In this document: positions 16,253 through 23,668 of the stretch, piece after piece | Layout of the letters: every line of letters begins with the position of its first letter | How positions within the stretch are numbered: the stretch's first letter is position 1 | Source: Streptomyces sp. Ru73 | GTDB lineage: Bacteria; Actinomycetota; Actinomycetes; Streptomycetales; Streptomycetaceae | Assembly: GCF_002920575.1 (NCBI RefSeq) | Contig: NZ_PQSQ01000022.1 | Coordinates: 1 to 64,000, forward strand | DNA: 64,000 nt | Reading direction: 5' to 3' | Notes under the pieces: model-generated | The model's database searches: none | Told to the model about the DNA's origin: nothing | What the model saw: only the letters and a program-made list of their open reading frames with translations | Translations under genes and position numbers: made by a program

Positions 16253-17281
16253 GTGAGCATCAAGGCCGAGTACATCTGGATCGACGGCACGCAGCCGACC
16301 GCCAAGCTCCGCTCGAAGACGAAGATCCTCGCCGAGCGCACCGAGCTGGCCGAGCTGCCGCTCTGGGGCTTCGACGGGTCGAGCACCAACCAGGCCGAGG
16401 GCCACGCCTCCGACCTCGTGCTTAAGCCGGTCTTCTCCTGCCCGGACCCGATCCGCGGCGGTGACCACATCCTGGTGCTGTGCGAGGTCTTCAACACCGA
16501 CATGACCCCGCACTCCTCCAACACCCGCGCGGCCCTGCGCGAGGTCGCGGAGAAGTTCGCGGACCAGGAGCCGATCTTCGGCATCGAGCAGGAGTACACC
16601 TTCTTCGAGGGCACCCGCCCGCTCGGCTTCCCCGAGGGCGGCTTCCCCGCCCCGCAGGGCGGCTACTACTGCGGTGTCGGCGCCGACGAGATCTTCGGCC
16701 GCGAGATCGTCGAGAAGCACCTGGACAACTGCCTCGCCGCGGGCCTCGGCATCTCCGGCATCAACGCCGAGGTCATGCCGGGCCAGTGGGAGTTCCAGGT
16801 CGGCGCGCTGCCGCCGCTGGAGGTCTCCGACCACATGTGGGTCGCGCGCTGGCTGCTCTACCGCACCGCCGAGGACTTCGGCATCTCCGCCACCCTGGAC
16901 GCCAAGCCGGCCAAGGGCGACTGGAACGGCGCGGGCGCGCACACCAACTTCTCCACCCGGGCGATGCGCGAGGGCTACGACGCGATCATCACCGCGTGCG
17001 AGGCGCTGGGCCAGGACGGCAAGCCGCTGGAGCACGTGCGCCAGTACGGCACCGGCATCGAGGACCGCCTGACCGGCGCCCACGAGACCGCCCCCTGGGA
17101 CCAGTACAGCTACGGCGCGTCCGACCGCGGCGCCTCGGTCCGCATCCCGTGGCAGGTCGAGCGGGACAAGAAGGGCTACATCGAGGACCGCCGCCCGAAC
17201 GCCAACGTCGACCCGTACGTGGTCACCCGCCTGATGGTGGACACCTGCTGCACCGCCCTGGAGAAGGCCCTCCAGGTCTGA
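16253..17281 (+). CDS. glnII: Glutamine synthetase type II GlnII
   Basis: 342 aa, the eukaryote-like GSII form found in Streptomyces and rhizobia. It begins SIKAEYIWIDGTQPTAKLRSKTK, typical of the family, and has WGFDGSSTNQA, the glutamate-binding GINAEVMPGQWEFQVG, the WNGAGAHTNFST catalytic segment and ASVRIPW. GSII is not adenylylated and is heat-labile; it serves nitrogen-poor conditions. GTG at 16253 gives the usual length; an in-frame ATG at 16169 lies inside the GlnR site and is rejected. A hairpin follows the gene. Confidence 0.97.
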   Translation: MSIKAEYIWIDGTQPTAKLRSKTKILAERTELAELPLWGFDGSSTNQAEGHASDLVLKPVFSCPDPIRGGDHILVLCEVFNTDMTPHSSNTRAALREVAEKFADQEPIFGIEQEYTFFEGTRPLGFPEGGFPAPQGGYYCGVGADEIFGREIVEKHLDNCLAAGLGISGINAEVMPGQWEFQVGALPPLEVSDHMWVARWLLYRTAEDFGISATLDAKPAKGDWNGAGAHTNFSTRAMREGYDAIITACEALGQDGKPLEHVRQYGTGIEDRLTGAHETAPWDQYSYGASDRGASVRIPWQVERDKKGYIEDRRPNANVDPYVVTRLMVDTCCTALEKALQV

Positions 17282-17325
17282 TCCGGAAGGCCGGGACGCA
17301 CCGCCCCCGGCCACGCAACTCCCGT

Positions 17326-17358
17326 GAGGGGCGTTCCGCTTGACGCGGGGCGCCCCTC
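17326..17358 (+). terminator. Hairpin after glnII
   Basis: GAGGGGCG and CGCCCCTC, perfect 8-bp arms with a 17-nt loop, 44 bp past the glnII stop. Confidence 0.45.
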
Positions 17359-17424
17359 GCGCATGTCCGTCCGTATGACGGGCGGACGAAGGACAGATCA
17401 CGTCCGGTCTGGTTCAATGGGGGC

Positions 17425-17529
17425 ATGGCCAGCATCCACGACAGCGCGACGGGTCGCACCGACCTCGAGCCGTTCTGGCCGTCCCGGCAGGATCACCTCT
17501 TCGACCGTCTGTGTTGCCGCGCGCACTGA
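17425..17529 (+). CDS. Possible 34-aa leader-type peptide
   Basis: An ATG opens a 34-codon frame to TGA, beginning MASIHDSATGRTDLEPFW and ending DRLCCRAH. There is no properly spaced ribosome binding site, but TTCAAT at 17413-17418 would be a -10 placing transcription at the ATG, so it could be leaderless. The adjacent cysteines and location just before a regulator gene are suggestive of a small leader peptide. No homologue can be named. Nothing else is seen in 17359-17616. Confidence 0.35.
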   Translation: MASIHDSATGRTDLEPFWPSRQDHLFDRLCCRAH

Positions 17530-17616
17530 GCGCGGGCCCGCAACGCACCTGACCGGCAGCCCTGCCCGCGCGCACGACGTCCCCAGACGCCCCTCTGCGC
17601 GAAAGAGCTGACCTCC

Positions 17617-18159
17617 ATGACGAACGTCCGACCCCTTCCTGCCACTCCCCCGACGGCCACCGTTCCCGCTCCGCCCCGGCTGCGTGCCGTGGCACCCGGC
17701 GAAGTCCCGCCGGTCGCCGATCTGCTGGGTGCCGACGCCACCTGGCTGCCGGCTCCCCCGCACACCCTGCCCGAGCTGCCCGGCCGGCCCCCGATGGTCG
17801 GCTACCTCGTCCTCGTACCGGCCGCCGAGAAGCCGCAGGAGCGGCCCGAGACGCCGGCCGCCAGTTACGGCGAGGGCGGCGTACGGGTCGATCCCGAGCG
17901 CCGCACCGTCCACGTCCAGGGCCGCCAACTCGACCTCACCTTCCTGGAGTTCGAGCTGCTGGCACATCTGGTGGCGCACCCGCAGCGGGTGCACACCCGC
18001 GACCAGCTGGTGACGACGGTGTGGGGTTACGGGCATGTCGGCGACGGCCGCACGGTCGACGTCCACATCGCCCGGCTGCGCCGCAAGCTGGGCGCCGCCC
18101 ACCGCTCGTCGATCGTGACGGTGCGGCGGGTCGGCTACAAGTACGTGCCGGTCTCCTGA
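17617..18159 (+). CDS. Winged-helix DNA-binding protein, OmpR-type effector without receiver
   Basis: 180 aa. Residues about 80-178 form an OmpR/PhoB winged helix: LDLTFLEFELLAHLVAHPQRVHTRDQLVTTVWGY, then RTVDVHIARLRRKLG and VRRVGYKYVPV. The N-terminal 75 residues are Pro/Ala-rich (PATPPTATVPAPPRLRAVAP) and lack a receiver domain and its phosphorylatable Asp. It is therefore a stand-alone DNA-binding protein not under classic two-component control. It is downstream of glnII and convergent with the OlsA-like gene; the target is unknown. ATG at 17617 follows AGAG. Confidence 0.88.
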   Translation: MTNVRPLPATPPTATVPAPPRLRAVAPGEVPPVADLLGADATWLPAPPHTLPELPGRPPMVGYLVLVPAAEKPQERPETPAASYGEGGVRVDPERRTVHVQGRQLDLTFLEFELLAHLVAHPQRVHTRDQLVTTVWGYGHVGDGRTVDVHIARLRRKLGAAHRSSIVTVRRVGYKYVPVS

Positions 18160-18995
18160 CGGAGGCCGCGACGGCGGTGGCCGAGGATCACCTCCTGGGC
18201 CACCGCCGCCAGCTCCCGGCGGTCCCGCCCGTGCGGCAGCAGCGGCGGATGCACCGTGACCCGGGCCGTGAGGGCGCGCGCCGCCAGGACGCGGCGGAGC
18301 GAGGACGCCAGGTCCTCCTCGCCGACGAAGGCGGGCACCGTGGAGGGCGCGCCGTGCTGCAGGTAGCGGACGGTGACCGGGCGGACCGGCGCGCCCGCGT
18401 CGATGGCGGCCTGGAAGGTCGCCCGCCGGAAACCGCCCTCGGTCGCCGAGCACCACGTCGTGGCCTGTGGGTAGACCACCACCGAGCGCCCGGCGCGGAG
18501 CTCCGCGGCGAGGTCGGCCACGGCCTGCGGGAGGCCGCGCGGGCTGCTGCGGTCGATGAAGCGGGTGCCGGCGCGCCGGGCCAGCGGGCCCATCACGGGC
18601 CAGCCGCCGACCTCCTGCTTGGCAAGCATGGTGACCGGCTCGACGGCGAGCAGCGCGAGGATGTCCAGCCAGGAGATGTGGTTGACCACGACGAGCGTGC
18701 CGCGGCCGCCGGTCCCGCCGCCCGCCACGCGCAGCGGCGGGCCGTCGTGGACCAGGCCGACGCCCAGCGCGCCCAGTGCGGCGCGGGCGTGCCGCCGCAG
18801 CCGTCCCGGTTCCGCGAGCCGGTCCCGGTCGGCGGCCGCGCGCAGCAGTACGTGGGTGAAGGACGCGGCGCGGCGCGCCGTCCCGGCGAGCGGCACCCGG
18901 GGCGCGGCGTGCTCGATGCAGCCGGACGTGCAGGTGGAGAGCACGTCCCAGATGCCCGTCCGCGCGCTGCCGGGCGTGGCGAGGTGGGTGCTCAT
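18135..18995 (-). CDS. 1-acyl-sn-glycerol-3-phosphate / lyso-ornithine-lipid acyltransferase (PlsC/OlsA-like)
   Basis: 286 aa. The acyltransferase block I NHxxxxD motif is NHISWLD near residue 104 and the block III-like segment reads VVVYPQATTW near 170. In tandem with the OlsB-like gene upstream it is most likely OlsA, O-acylating lyso-ornithine lipid; ordinary phosphatidate synthesis is the alternative. Its ATG overlaps the upstream stop (ATGA, 4 nt), implying coupled translation. The 3' end overlaps the convergent winged-helix gene by 25 bp, so the two transcripts are antisense at their ends. Confidence 0.88.
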   Translation of the reverse strand: MSTHLATPGSARTGIWDVLSTCTSGCIEHAAPRVPLAGTARRAASFTHVLLRAAADRDRLAEPGRLRRHARAALGALGVGLVHDGPPLRVAGGGTGGRGTLVVVNHISWLDILALLAVEPVTMLAKQEVGGWPVMGPLARRAGTRFIDRSSPRGLPQAVADLAAELRAGRSVVVYPQATTWCSATEGGFRRATFQAAIDAGAPVRPVTVRYLQHGAPSTVPAFVGEEDLASSLRRVLAARALTARVTVHPPLLPHGRDRRELAAVAQEVILGHRRRGLRQETGTYL

Positions 18996-19780
18996 CGCTG
19001 GTCGCCCAGGAAGAAGCGCCGGTACCGGTCGCTGAGCCGGTCCATGTCGAGGACGACGAAGAAGTCGGCCACGTCGAACTCCGGGTCGTGCGCGGGCGCC
19101 CCGCACACCCAGGCGCCCACCCGCAGGTAGCCGCGGAGCAGCGGGGGCAGCTGGGCGTGGGCGGCGGCCCCGGTGGCGGCGGCGGTGCCGGCGTCCGGCA
19201 GCCAGGGGCGGTGCGGCCGTACCCGCAGCTCCTCGGGGGCCGCGTGCTTGCCGCGGCCCAGCTCCCAGGCGGCGCGGGCGCACCGGCCGCCGTCGGCGAG
19301 CGGTACGGAGGCGCAGCCGGCGAGGTAGCGGTGGCCGGACAGCAGGGTGTAGCGGGCCAGCGCGGCCCACATCTGGTTGATGACGGCGCCGGTGCGGTGG
19401 CGGGGGTGGACGCAGGAGCGGCCGGCCTCGATGAGCGAGGGGCGCAGCGCGGCGAGCGCGGAGAGGTCGAACTCGCCGTCGGAGTAGAGGCGTTCGCTGC
19501 GGCCCGGCGGCAGCAGCCGGTAGGTGCCGACCACCTCGCCCGTCGCGGTTTCGGTCACGATCAGGTGGTCCACGAGGTCGTCGTAGTCGTCGATGTCGTG
19601 GCCGGGCAACGGGGAGTGCAGGGTGGCGCCCATCTCCTCGCCGAATACCTGGTGGCGCAGCCGCTGCGCGGCGCGGATCTGCGCGGTGGAGTCGGCGATG
19701 GCGGTGGTGTACGCGGGGGTGGCCTGCGGTGTGTGAGGGGGTTGCGGGTACGGGGTCGTCGTCGGAAGAGATGTGGACAT
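18992..19780 (-). CDS. GNAT-type L-ornithine N-alpha-acyltransferase (OlsB-like)
   Basis: 262 aa. The N-terminal AQRLRHQVFGEEMGA and DDYDDLVDHLIVTE-TGEVVGTYRLLPP, followed by LIEAGRSCVHPRHRTGAVINQMW (the acyl-ACP/CoA-binding loop region) and LFLGCAS-like HRYLAGCASVPL, match the OlsB acyltransferase family. The C-terminal LLRGYLRVGAWVCGAPAHDPEFDVADFFVVLDM is typical of the family end. Together with the coupled PlsC gene it predicts ornithine lipid synthesis: OlsB makes lyso-ornithine lipid, OlsA adds the second chain. Ornithine lipids are phosphate-free membrane lipids. Confidence 0.85.
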   Translation of the reverse strand: MSTSLPTTTPYPQPPHTPQATPAYTTAIADSTAQIRAAQRLRHQVFGEEMGATLHSPLPGHDIDDYDDLVDHLIVTETATGEVVGTYRLLPPGRSERLYSDGEFDLSALAALRPSLIEAGRSCVHPRHRTGAVINQMWAALARYTLLSGHRYLAGCASVPLADGGRCARAAWELGRGKHAAPEELRVRPHRPWLPDAGTAAATGAAAHAQLPPLLRGYLRVGAWVCGAPAHDPEFDVADFFVVLDMDRLSDRYRRFFLGDQR

Positions 19781-20092
19781 GACAGCTCCGATCCGGGTGA
19801 GCGAGGTCCGCCCGGCAGACTGTTCCCCCGTCCGGCGCCCCGTCGCGTGACGCCCAGGAAGAGCGCGGGTAAGAAACCGCCGAACACTGGCCCTCCCCGG
19901 GGCCGGGGCAACGCCCGGCGCCGTCGCCGCGAGAGCCGGCGGGAGCGCGCTCTCCCCCTTTCACTCCACCGGCCCACACCAGCGACATTCGGCGCGTTCT
20001 GGTCGTATCAACATCCTTGGACACGAGCTGATCGACCGTTAGCGTTTCCCCTCGCACGTAACCGTTGATACTGCCGAGCAGTGGGGGCATGC
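19781..20092. other. Divergent intergenic region, olsB-like gene / GH89 gene
   Basis: 312 bp holding both promoters. I see the palindrome GAGCGCGCTC (19941-19950 region) and a widely spaced inverted pair TATCAAC (20007-20013) and GTTGATA (20064-20070) flanking the likely promoter of the GH89 gene. No gene is supported here. Confidence 0.3.
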
Positions 20093-23000
20093 GTGAGCCA
20101 CGTCACTAGACGAAACGTGTTGGGTACCGCGGGTGCCCTGGGTGTCGCCGCAGCGGTCGGCGGGCATACCCCCGCCATGGCCGCCTCCGCCGTACCGGAG
20201 CCGGCGCGCCCCGCGGACCCGGCCGGCCGCAAACCCCCCGCAGCCCCCTTCGACACCGCACCCGCGCGCGCCGCGCTCCAGCGTCTCCTCCCCCGCCACG
20301 CCGACCAGTTCCGCCTCACCCCCCAGAAACGCGCCGCCGGCACCGCCGACCGGTTCCGCGTCACCGGCTCCCCCGGCCGCATCCAGGTCGCCGGCACCAG
20401 CCCGGCCGCGATGCTCACCGGCGTCAACTGGTACCTGAAGTACGTGTGCCAGGCGCACATCTCCTGGGCCGGGCAGCAGCTGGACCTGCCCGCGAAGCTC
20501 CCCGCGCCCAAGGCACCGCTGGAGCGCACCACCAAGCTCGTCCACCGCTTCGCGCTCAACGACACGCACGACGGCTACACCGCGCCGTACGCCGACTGGG
20601 CGCACTGGGAGCGGACCATCGACGTGCTGGCGCTGCACGGCGTGAACGAGGTACTGGTCACGCCGGGCTCGGAAGCCGTGTACCACCGGGTGCTCAAGGA
20701 CTTCGGGTACTCCGACGCCGAGGCGCGTGCCTGGCTGCCGGCACCGACCCACCAGCCGTGGTGGCTGCTGCAGAACATGAGCGGCTACGGCGGCCCGGTC
20801 AGCAAGGAACTGCTCGCCAAGCGCACCGACCTCGGCCGGCGGATCGCGGGACGGCTGCGCTCGCTGGGCATGCACCCGGTCCTGCCGGGCTACTTCGGCA
20901 CCGTCCCGGACGGCTTCGTGAAACGCAACCCCGGTGCCAAGGTCGTCCCGCAGGGCACCTGGTCGGGGCTGAAGCGGCCGGACTGGCTGGACCCGCGGAC
21001 GCCGGTCTTCGCCAAGGTGGCGCGCTCCTTCTACCGGCACCAGAAGGACGTCTTCGGCACGGTCCGGCACTTCAAGATGGACCTGCTGCACGAGGGCGGC
21101 GACCCCGGCGACGTGCCGGTGCCGGCCGCGGCGAAGGCCGTCGAGAAGGCCATGCTGGCCGCCCACAAGGACGCCGTGTGGGTGATACTGGGCTGGCAGG
21201 AGAACCCGCGCCGCGATCTGCTGGACGCCGTCGACCACCAGCACCTGCTCATCGTGGACGGCCTCTCGGACCTGGACACGGTCAAGGACCGGGAGAAGGA
21301 CTGGGGCGGTGTCCCGTACGCCTTCGGCACCATCCCGAACTTCGGCGGCCGGACGACCATAGGGGCCAAGACCCACATGTGGGCCGAGCGGTTCACGAAG
21401 TGGCGGGACAAGAAGGGCAGCAAGCTGGCCGGCACGGCGTACATGGCCGAGGCCGCCGAGCGGGACCCGGCCGCTTTCGAGCTCTTCAGCGAGCTGGCCT
21501 GGCGGGACGACGCGGTGGACCGCACCGCGTGGTTCGACGGGTACGCGGACGCCCGGTACGGCGGCAAGGACGCCAAGGCCCGGGCGGCGTTCGCGGCGCT
21601 CCGGGAGAGCGCGTACGAGATCAGCAGCAAGGACGGCCGGCCGCACGACTCCATCTTCGCCGCGCGCCCGTCGCTGTCCGCCCGGTCCGGTACGCACTAC
21701 GCCACGCACACCCCCGCGTTCGACCTGGCCCGCTTCGACACCGCGTTCGCCGCGCTGCTCGGCGTCCGGCCGGCGCTGCGGAACAGCGACGCCTACCGGC
21801 TGGACCTCACCGACCTGGCGCGGCAGGCGCTGGCGAACCGCTCCTGGCAGCTGATCCCGCAGCTCCAGGACGCCTACAAGCGCAAGGACCTCGACGCCTT
21901 CCGCAAGCTCGCCCGGCTGTGGCTGCAGCTCATGCGACTGAGCGAGGAGATGACCGGCGCGCACCGGCACTTCCTGCTCGGCCCCTGGCTGGAAGCGGCC
22001 AAGCGGATGGGGACCGGCGACAAGGAAAAGGCGCAGCTGGAGCACTCCGCGCGGGCGCTGATCACCACCTGGGCCGACCGGCCCACCGCGGACGGCGGGA
22101 AGCTCGCCAACTACGCCAACCGCGACTGGCACGGCCTGATCGGCGACTTCCACCTCCCGCAGTGGCAGCGGTACCTGGACGAGCTGGAGGACGCGCTCGC
22201 CGGGAACCGCAAGCCGAAGTCCTTCGACTGGTACGCCATCGAGGAGCCGTGGACGCGGGAGCGCAAGAGCTACCCGCTGCGGCCCACCACCGACGCCTAC
22301 CGCACCGCGCAGAAGGTGCACCAGGTGCTCGCCAAGGCGCCCTACCAGGGCCGGGTCGTCGTCGCTGCCGAGCCCTCCGCGATGGAGCCGGGCGGCGCGA
22401 CCACCCTCACCGCGACCCTGCACAACGTCAGCGGACTGCGGGACACCGGCCGGGTGGACTTCGCGCTGAGCGGGCTGGACGCCCAGGACCGCGGCCCCGT
22501 CTCGCTGCCGTCGATACCGGCCGGCGGCAAGGGAGACGTCGACTGGCGGGTCGCGGCCCCCGCCGAGCCACTGACGTCGCCGCTCAAGCCGATGCCGTAC
22601 GAACTGACGGTGAGTTACGGACCGAAGGGCGAGACGCCGGTCTCGGCGGTGCAGTCGGGCACCCTCTTCGTGGCCGGTCCGCTGGACGAGGAGCTGCGCA
22701 CGGCCACCACGAACGAGGCGGTTTTCGGACAGCTCGACGGGCGGTTCGCCATCGACGGCGCGGGCGCCGACCTGTGGAAGGCCACCGCCGAGTTCGGCAC
22801 GGTCTACCGCGCGGGAGCGCTGCGCGCCGGCGGCTCGGTGACGGTGAAGGTCACCGAGCAGTCGGCGAGCGGACCGTGGGCGCGGGCCGGGATCGCGGTG
22901 CGCAACAGCCTGGAGACGGCGGGCTCGCCGGGGTTCGTGAACCTCTCCGTCACGCCGGAGAACGGGGTCGCGCTCTCCTGGGACACCGACGGCGACGGCA

Positions 23001-23245
23001 CGCTGGACCGGTACGAGCGGGTCACGGGCGTCAAGGCGCCGGTGACGCTGCGCCTCTCACGGGAGGCGGGCGGCGCGTTCAAGGGCGAGTACTCCACGGA
23101 CGACGGCGCGACCTGGCGCCCCGTGGCCACCGCCACCGTGCCCGGCGCCGCCGCGGCGCAGGACGCCGGCCTGCACATGTCGGCGGCCAACGGCGGCTCG
23201 GGCACCCGCGGCCGGGCGGAGTTCAGCGACTGGCGCACGGACTGA
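20093..23245 (+). CDS. Secreted alpha-N-acetylglucosaminidase, GH89
   Basis: 1050 aa with a Tat signal (TRRNVLGTAGALGVAAAVGG, cleavage about residue 35). The NAGLU core spans about residues 60-730: TGVNWYLKYVCQAHISW (N-terminal domain), FALNDTHDGYTAPYADW-WER, GVNEVLVTPGSEAVYHRV, the catalytic-region LLHEGGDPG and IPNFGGR. A family-like helical domain and a C-terminal beta-sandwich (about 780-1050, FxxDGAGADLW..VRNSLETAGSPGFVNLSVTPENG) follow. GH89 removes terminal alpha-GlcNAc, as from mucin-type glycans or heparan. GTG at 20093 starts right before the twin arginines; GTG at 20081 is an alternative. It is monocistronic. Confidence 0.93.
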   Translation: MSHVTRRNVLGTAGALGVAAAVGGHTPAMAASAVPEPARPADPAGRKPPAAPFDTAPARAALQRLLPRHADQFRLTPQKRAAGTADRFRVTGSPGRIQVAGTSPAAMLTGVNWYLKYVCQAHISWAGQQLDLPAKLPAPKAPLERTTKLVHRFALNDTHDGYTAPYADWAHWERTIDVLALHGVNEVLVTPGSEAVYHRVLKDFGYSDAEARAWLPAPTHQPWWLLQNMSGYGGPVSKELLAKRTDLGRRIAGRLRSLGMHPVLPGYFGTVPDGFVKRNPGAKVVPQGTWSGLKRPDWLDPRTPVFAKVARSFYRHQKDVFGTVRHFKMDLLHEGGDPGDVPVPAAAKAVEKAMLAAHKDAVWVILGWQENPRRDLLDAVDHQHLLIVDGLSDLDTVKDREKDWGGVPYAFGTIPNFGGRTTIGAKTHMWAERFTKWRDKKGSKLAGTAYMAEAAERDPAAFELFSELAWRDDAVDRTAWFDGYADARYGGKDAKARAAFAALRESAYEISSKDGRPHDSIFAARPSLSARSGTHYATHTPAFDLARFDTAFAALLGVRPALRNSDAYRLDLTDLARQALANRSWQLIPQLQDAYKRKDLDAFRKLARLWLQLMRLSEEMTGAHRHFLLGPWLEAAKRMGTGDKEKAQLEHSARALITTWADRPTADGGKLANYANRDWHGLIGDFHLPQWQRYLDELEDALAGNRKPKSFDWYAIEEPWTRERKSYPLRPTTDAYRTAQKVHQVLAKAPYQGRVVVAAEPSAMEPGGATTLTATLHNVSGLRDTGRVDFALSGLDAQDRGPVSLPSIPAGGKGDVDWRVAAPAEPLTSPLKPMPYELTVSYGPKGETPVSAVQSGTLFVAGPLDEELRTATTNEAVFGQLDGRFAIDGAGADLWKATAEFGTVYRAGALRAGGSVTVKVTEQSASGPWARAGIAVRNSLETAGSPGFVNLSVTPENGVALSWDTDGDGTLDRYERVTGVKAPVTLRLSREAGGAFKGEYSTDDGATWRPVATATVPGAAAAQDAGLHMSAANGGSGTRGRAEFSDWRTD

Positions 23246-23269
23246 CGCGCCGGACCGGCACGACGGCGG

Positions 23270-23297
23270 CCCCGGACGGCAAGGCGACTGTCCGGGG
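23270..23297 (+). terminator. Weak hairpin after the GH89 gene
   Basis: 8-bp perfect arms CCCCGGAC and GTCCGGGG with a 12-nt loop. Confidence 0.35.
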
Positions 23298-23379
23298 TCG
23301 TTCGTTCGCTCCCCGTGGCCGGTGCGCGCGGCGTACGCTGACCTCCGTACCGACCCGGCTATCGCGAGGAGTGCACCGC

Positions 23380-23616
23380 ATGAGCGCCGCAGCTGAGAAG
23401 GAGTGGCTCTACGCCCTCGACATCTCCGACGCCGTCTGGCAGCGCGCCCCCGGGGACGCCGAGGAGGCCGTGGAGATCGCGTTCCTGGAGCGCGGCGCGG
23501 TGGCGATGCGCAATTCCACCGACCCCGACGTCGTGCTGCGGTACACCGAGGGCGAGTGGCGCGCCTTCGTCCTGGGCGCCCGGGACGGCGAGTTCGACCT
23601 CGACCGCCGGCACTGA
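23380..23616 (+). CDS. DUF397-like small protein
   Basis: 78 aa. The end half (VEIAFLERGAVAMRNSTDPDVVLRYTEGEWRAFVLGARDGEFD) is the DUF397 pattern: V-A-RNS-DP-g-L-f-eW-aFv-gak-GEFD. DUF397 proteins usually sit next to an XRE-type regulator with which they act in developmental or antibiotic control (BldB-like group partners). Here no XRE gene is adjacent, so it is an orphan copy. ATG at 23380 has GCGAGGA upstream. Confidence 0.85.
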   Translation: MSAAAEKEWLYALDISDAVWQRAPGDAEEAVEIAFLERGAVAMRNSTDPDVVLRYTEGEWRAFVLGARDGEFDLDRRH

Positions 23617-23668
23617 ACCGGCCCGGTGGTCAAAGTGACCATCCCATGAATCACTCGTTCTACGGAAC

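Noticed and set aside
18135-20090. Apparent 651-residue protein ending in the acyltransferase
   Set aside because: It reads out of frame through the OlsB-like gene; the ATGA overlap at 18992-18995 marks the true start.
20039-22423. 794-codon minus-strand open frame opposite the GH89 gene
   Set aside because: The plus-strand frame has clear GH89 motifs and a Tat signal; the antisense frame has no domain and repeats the high-GC shadow pattern.
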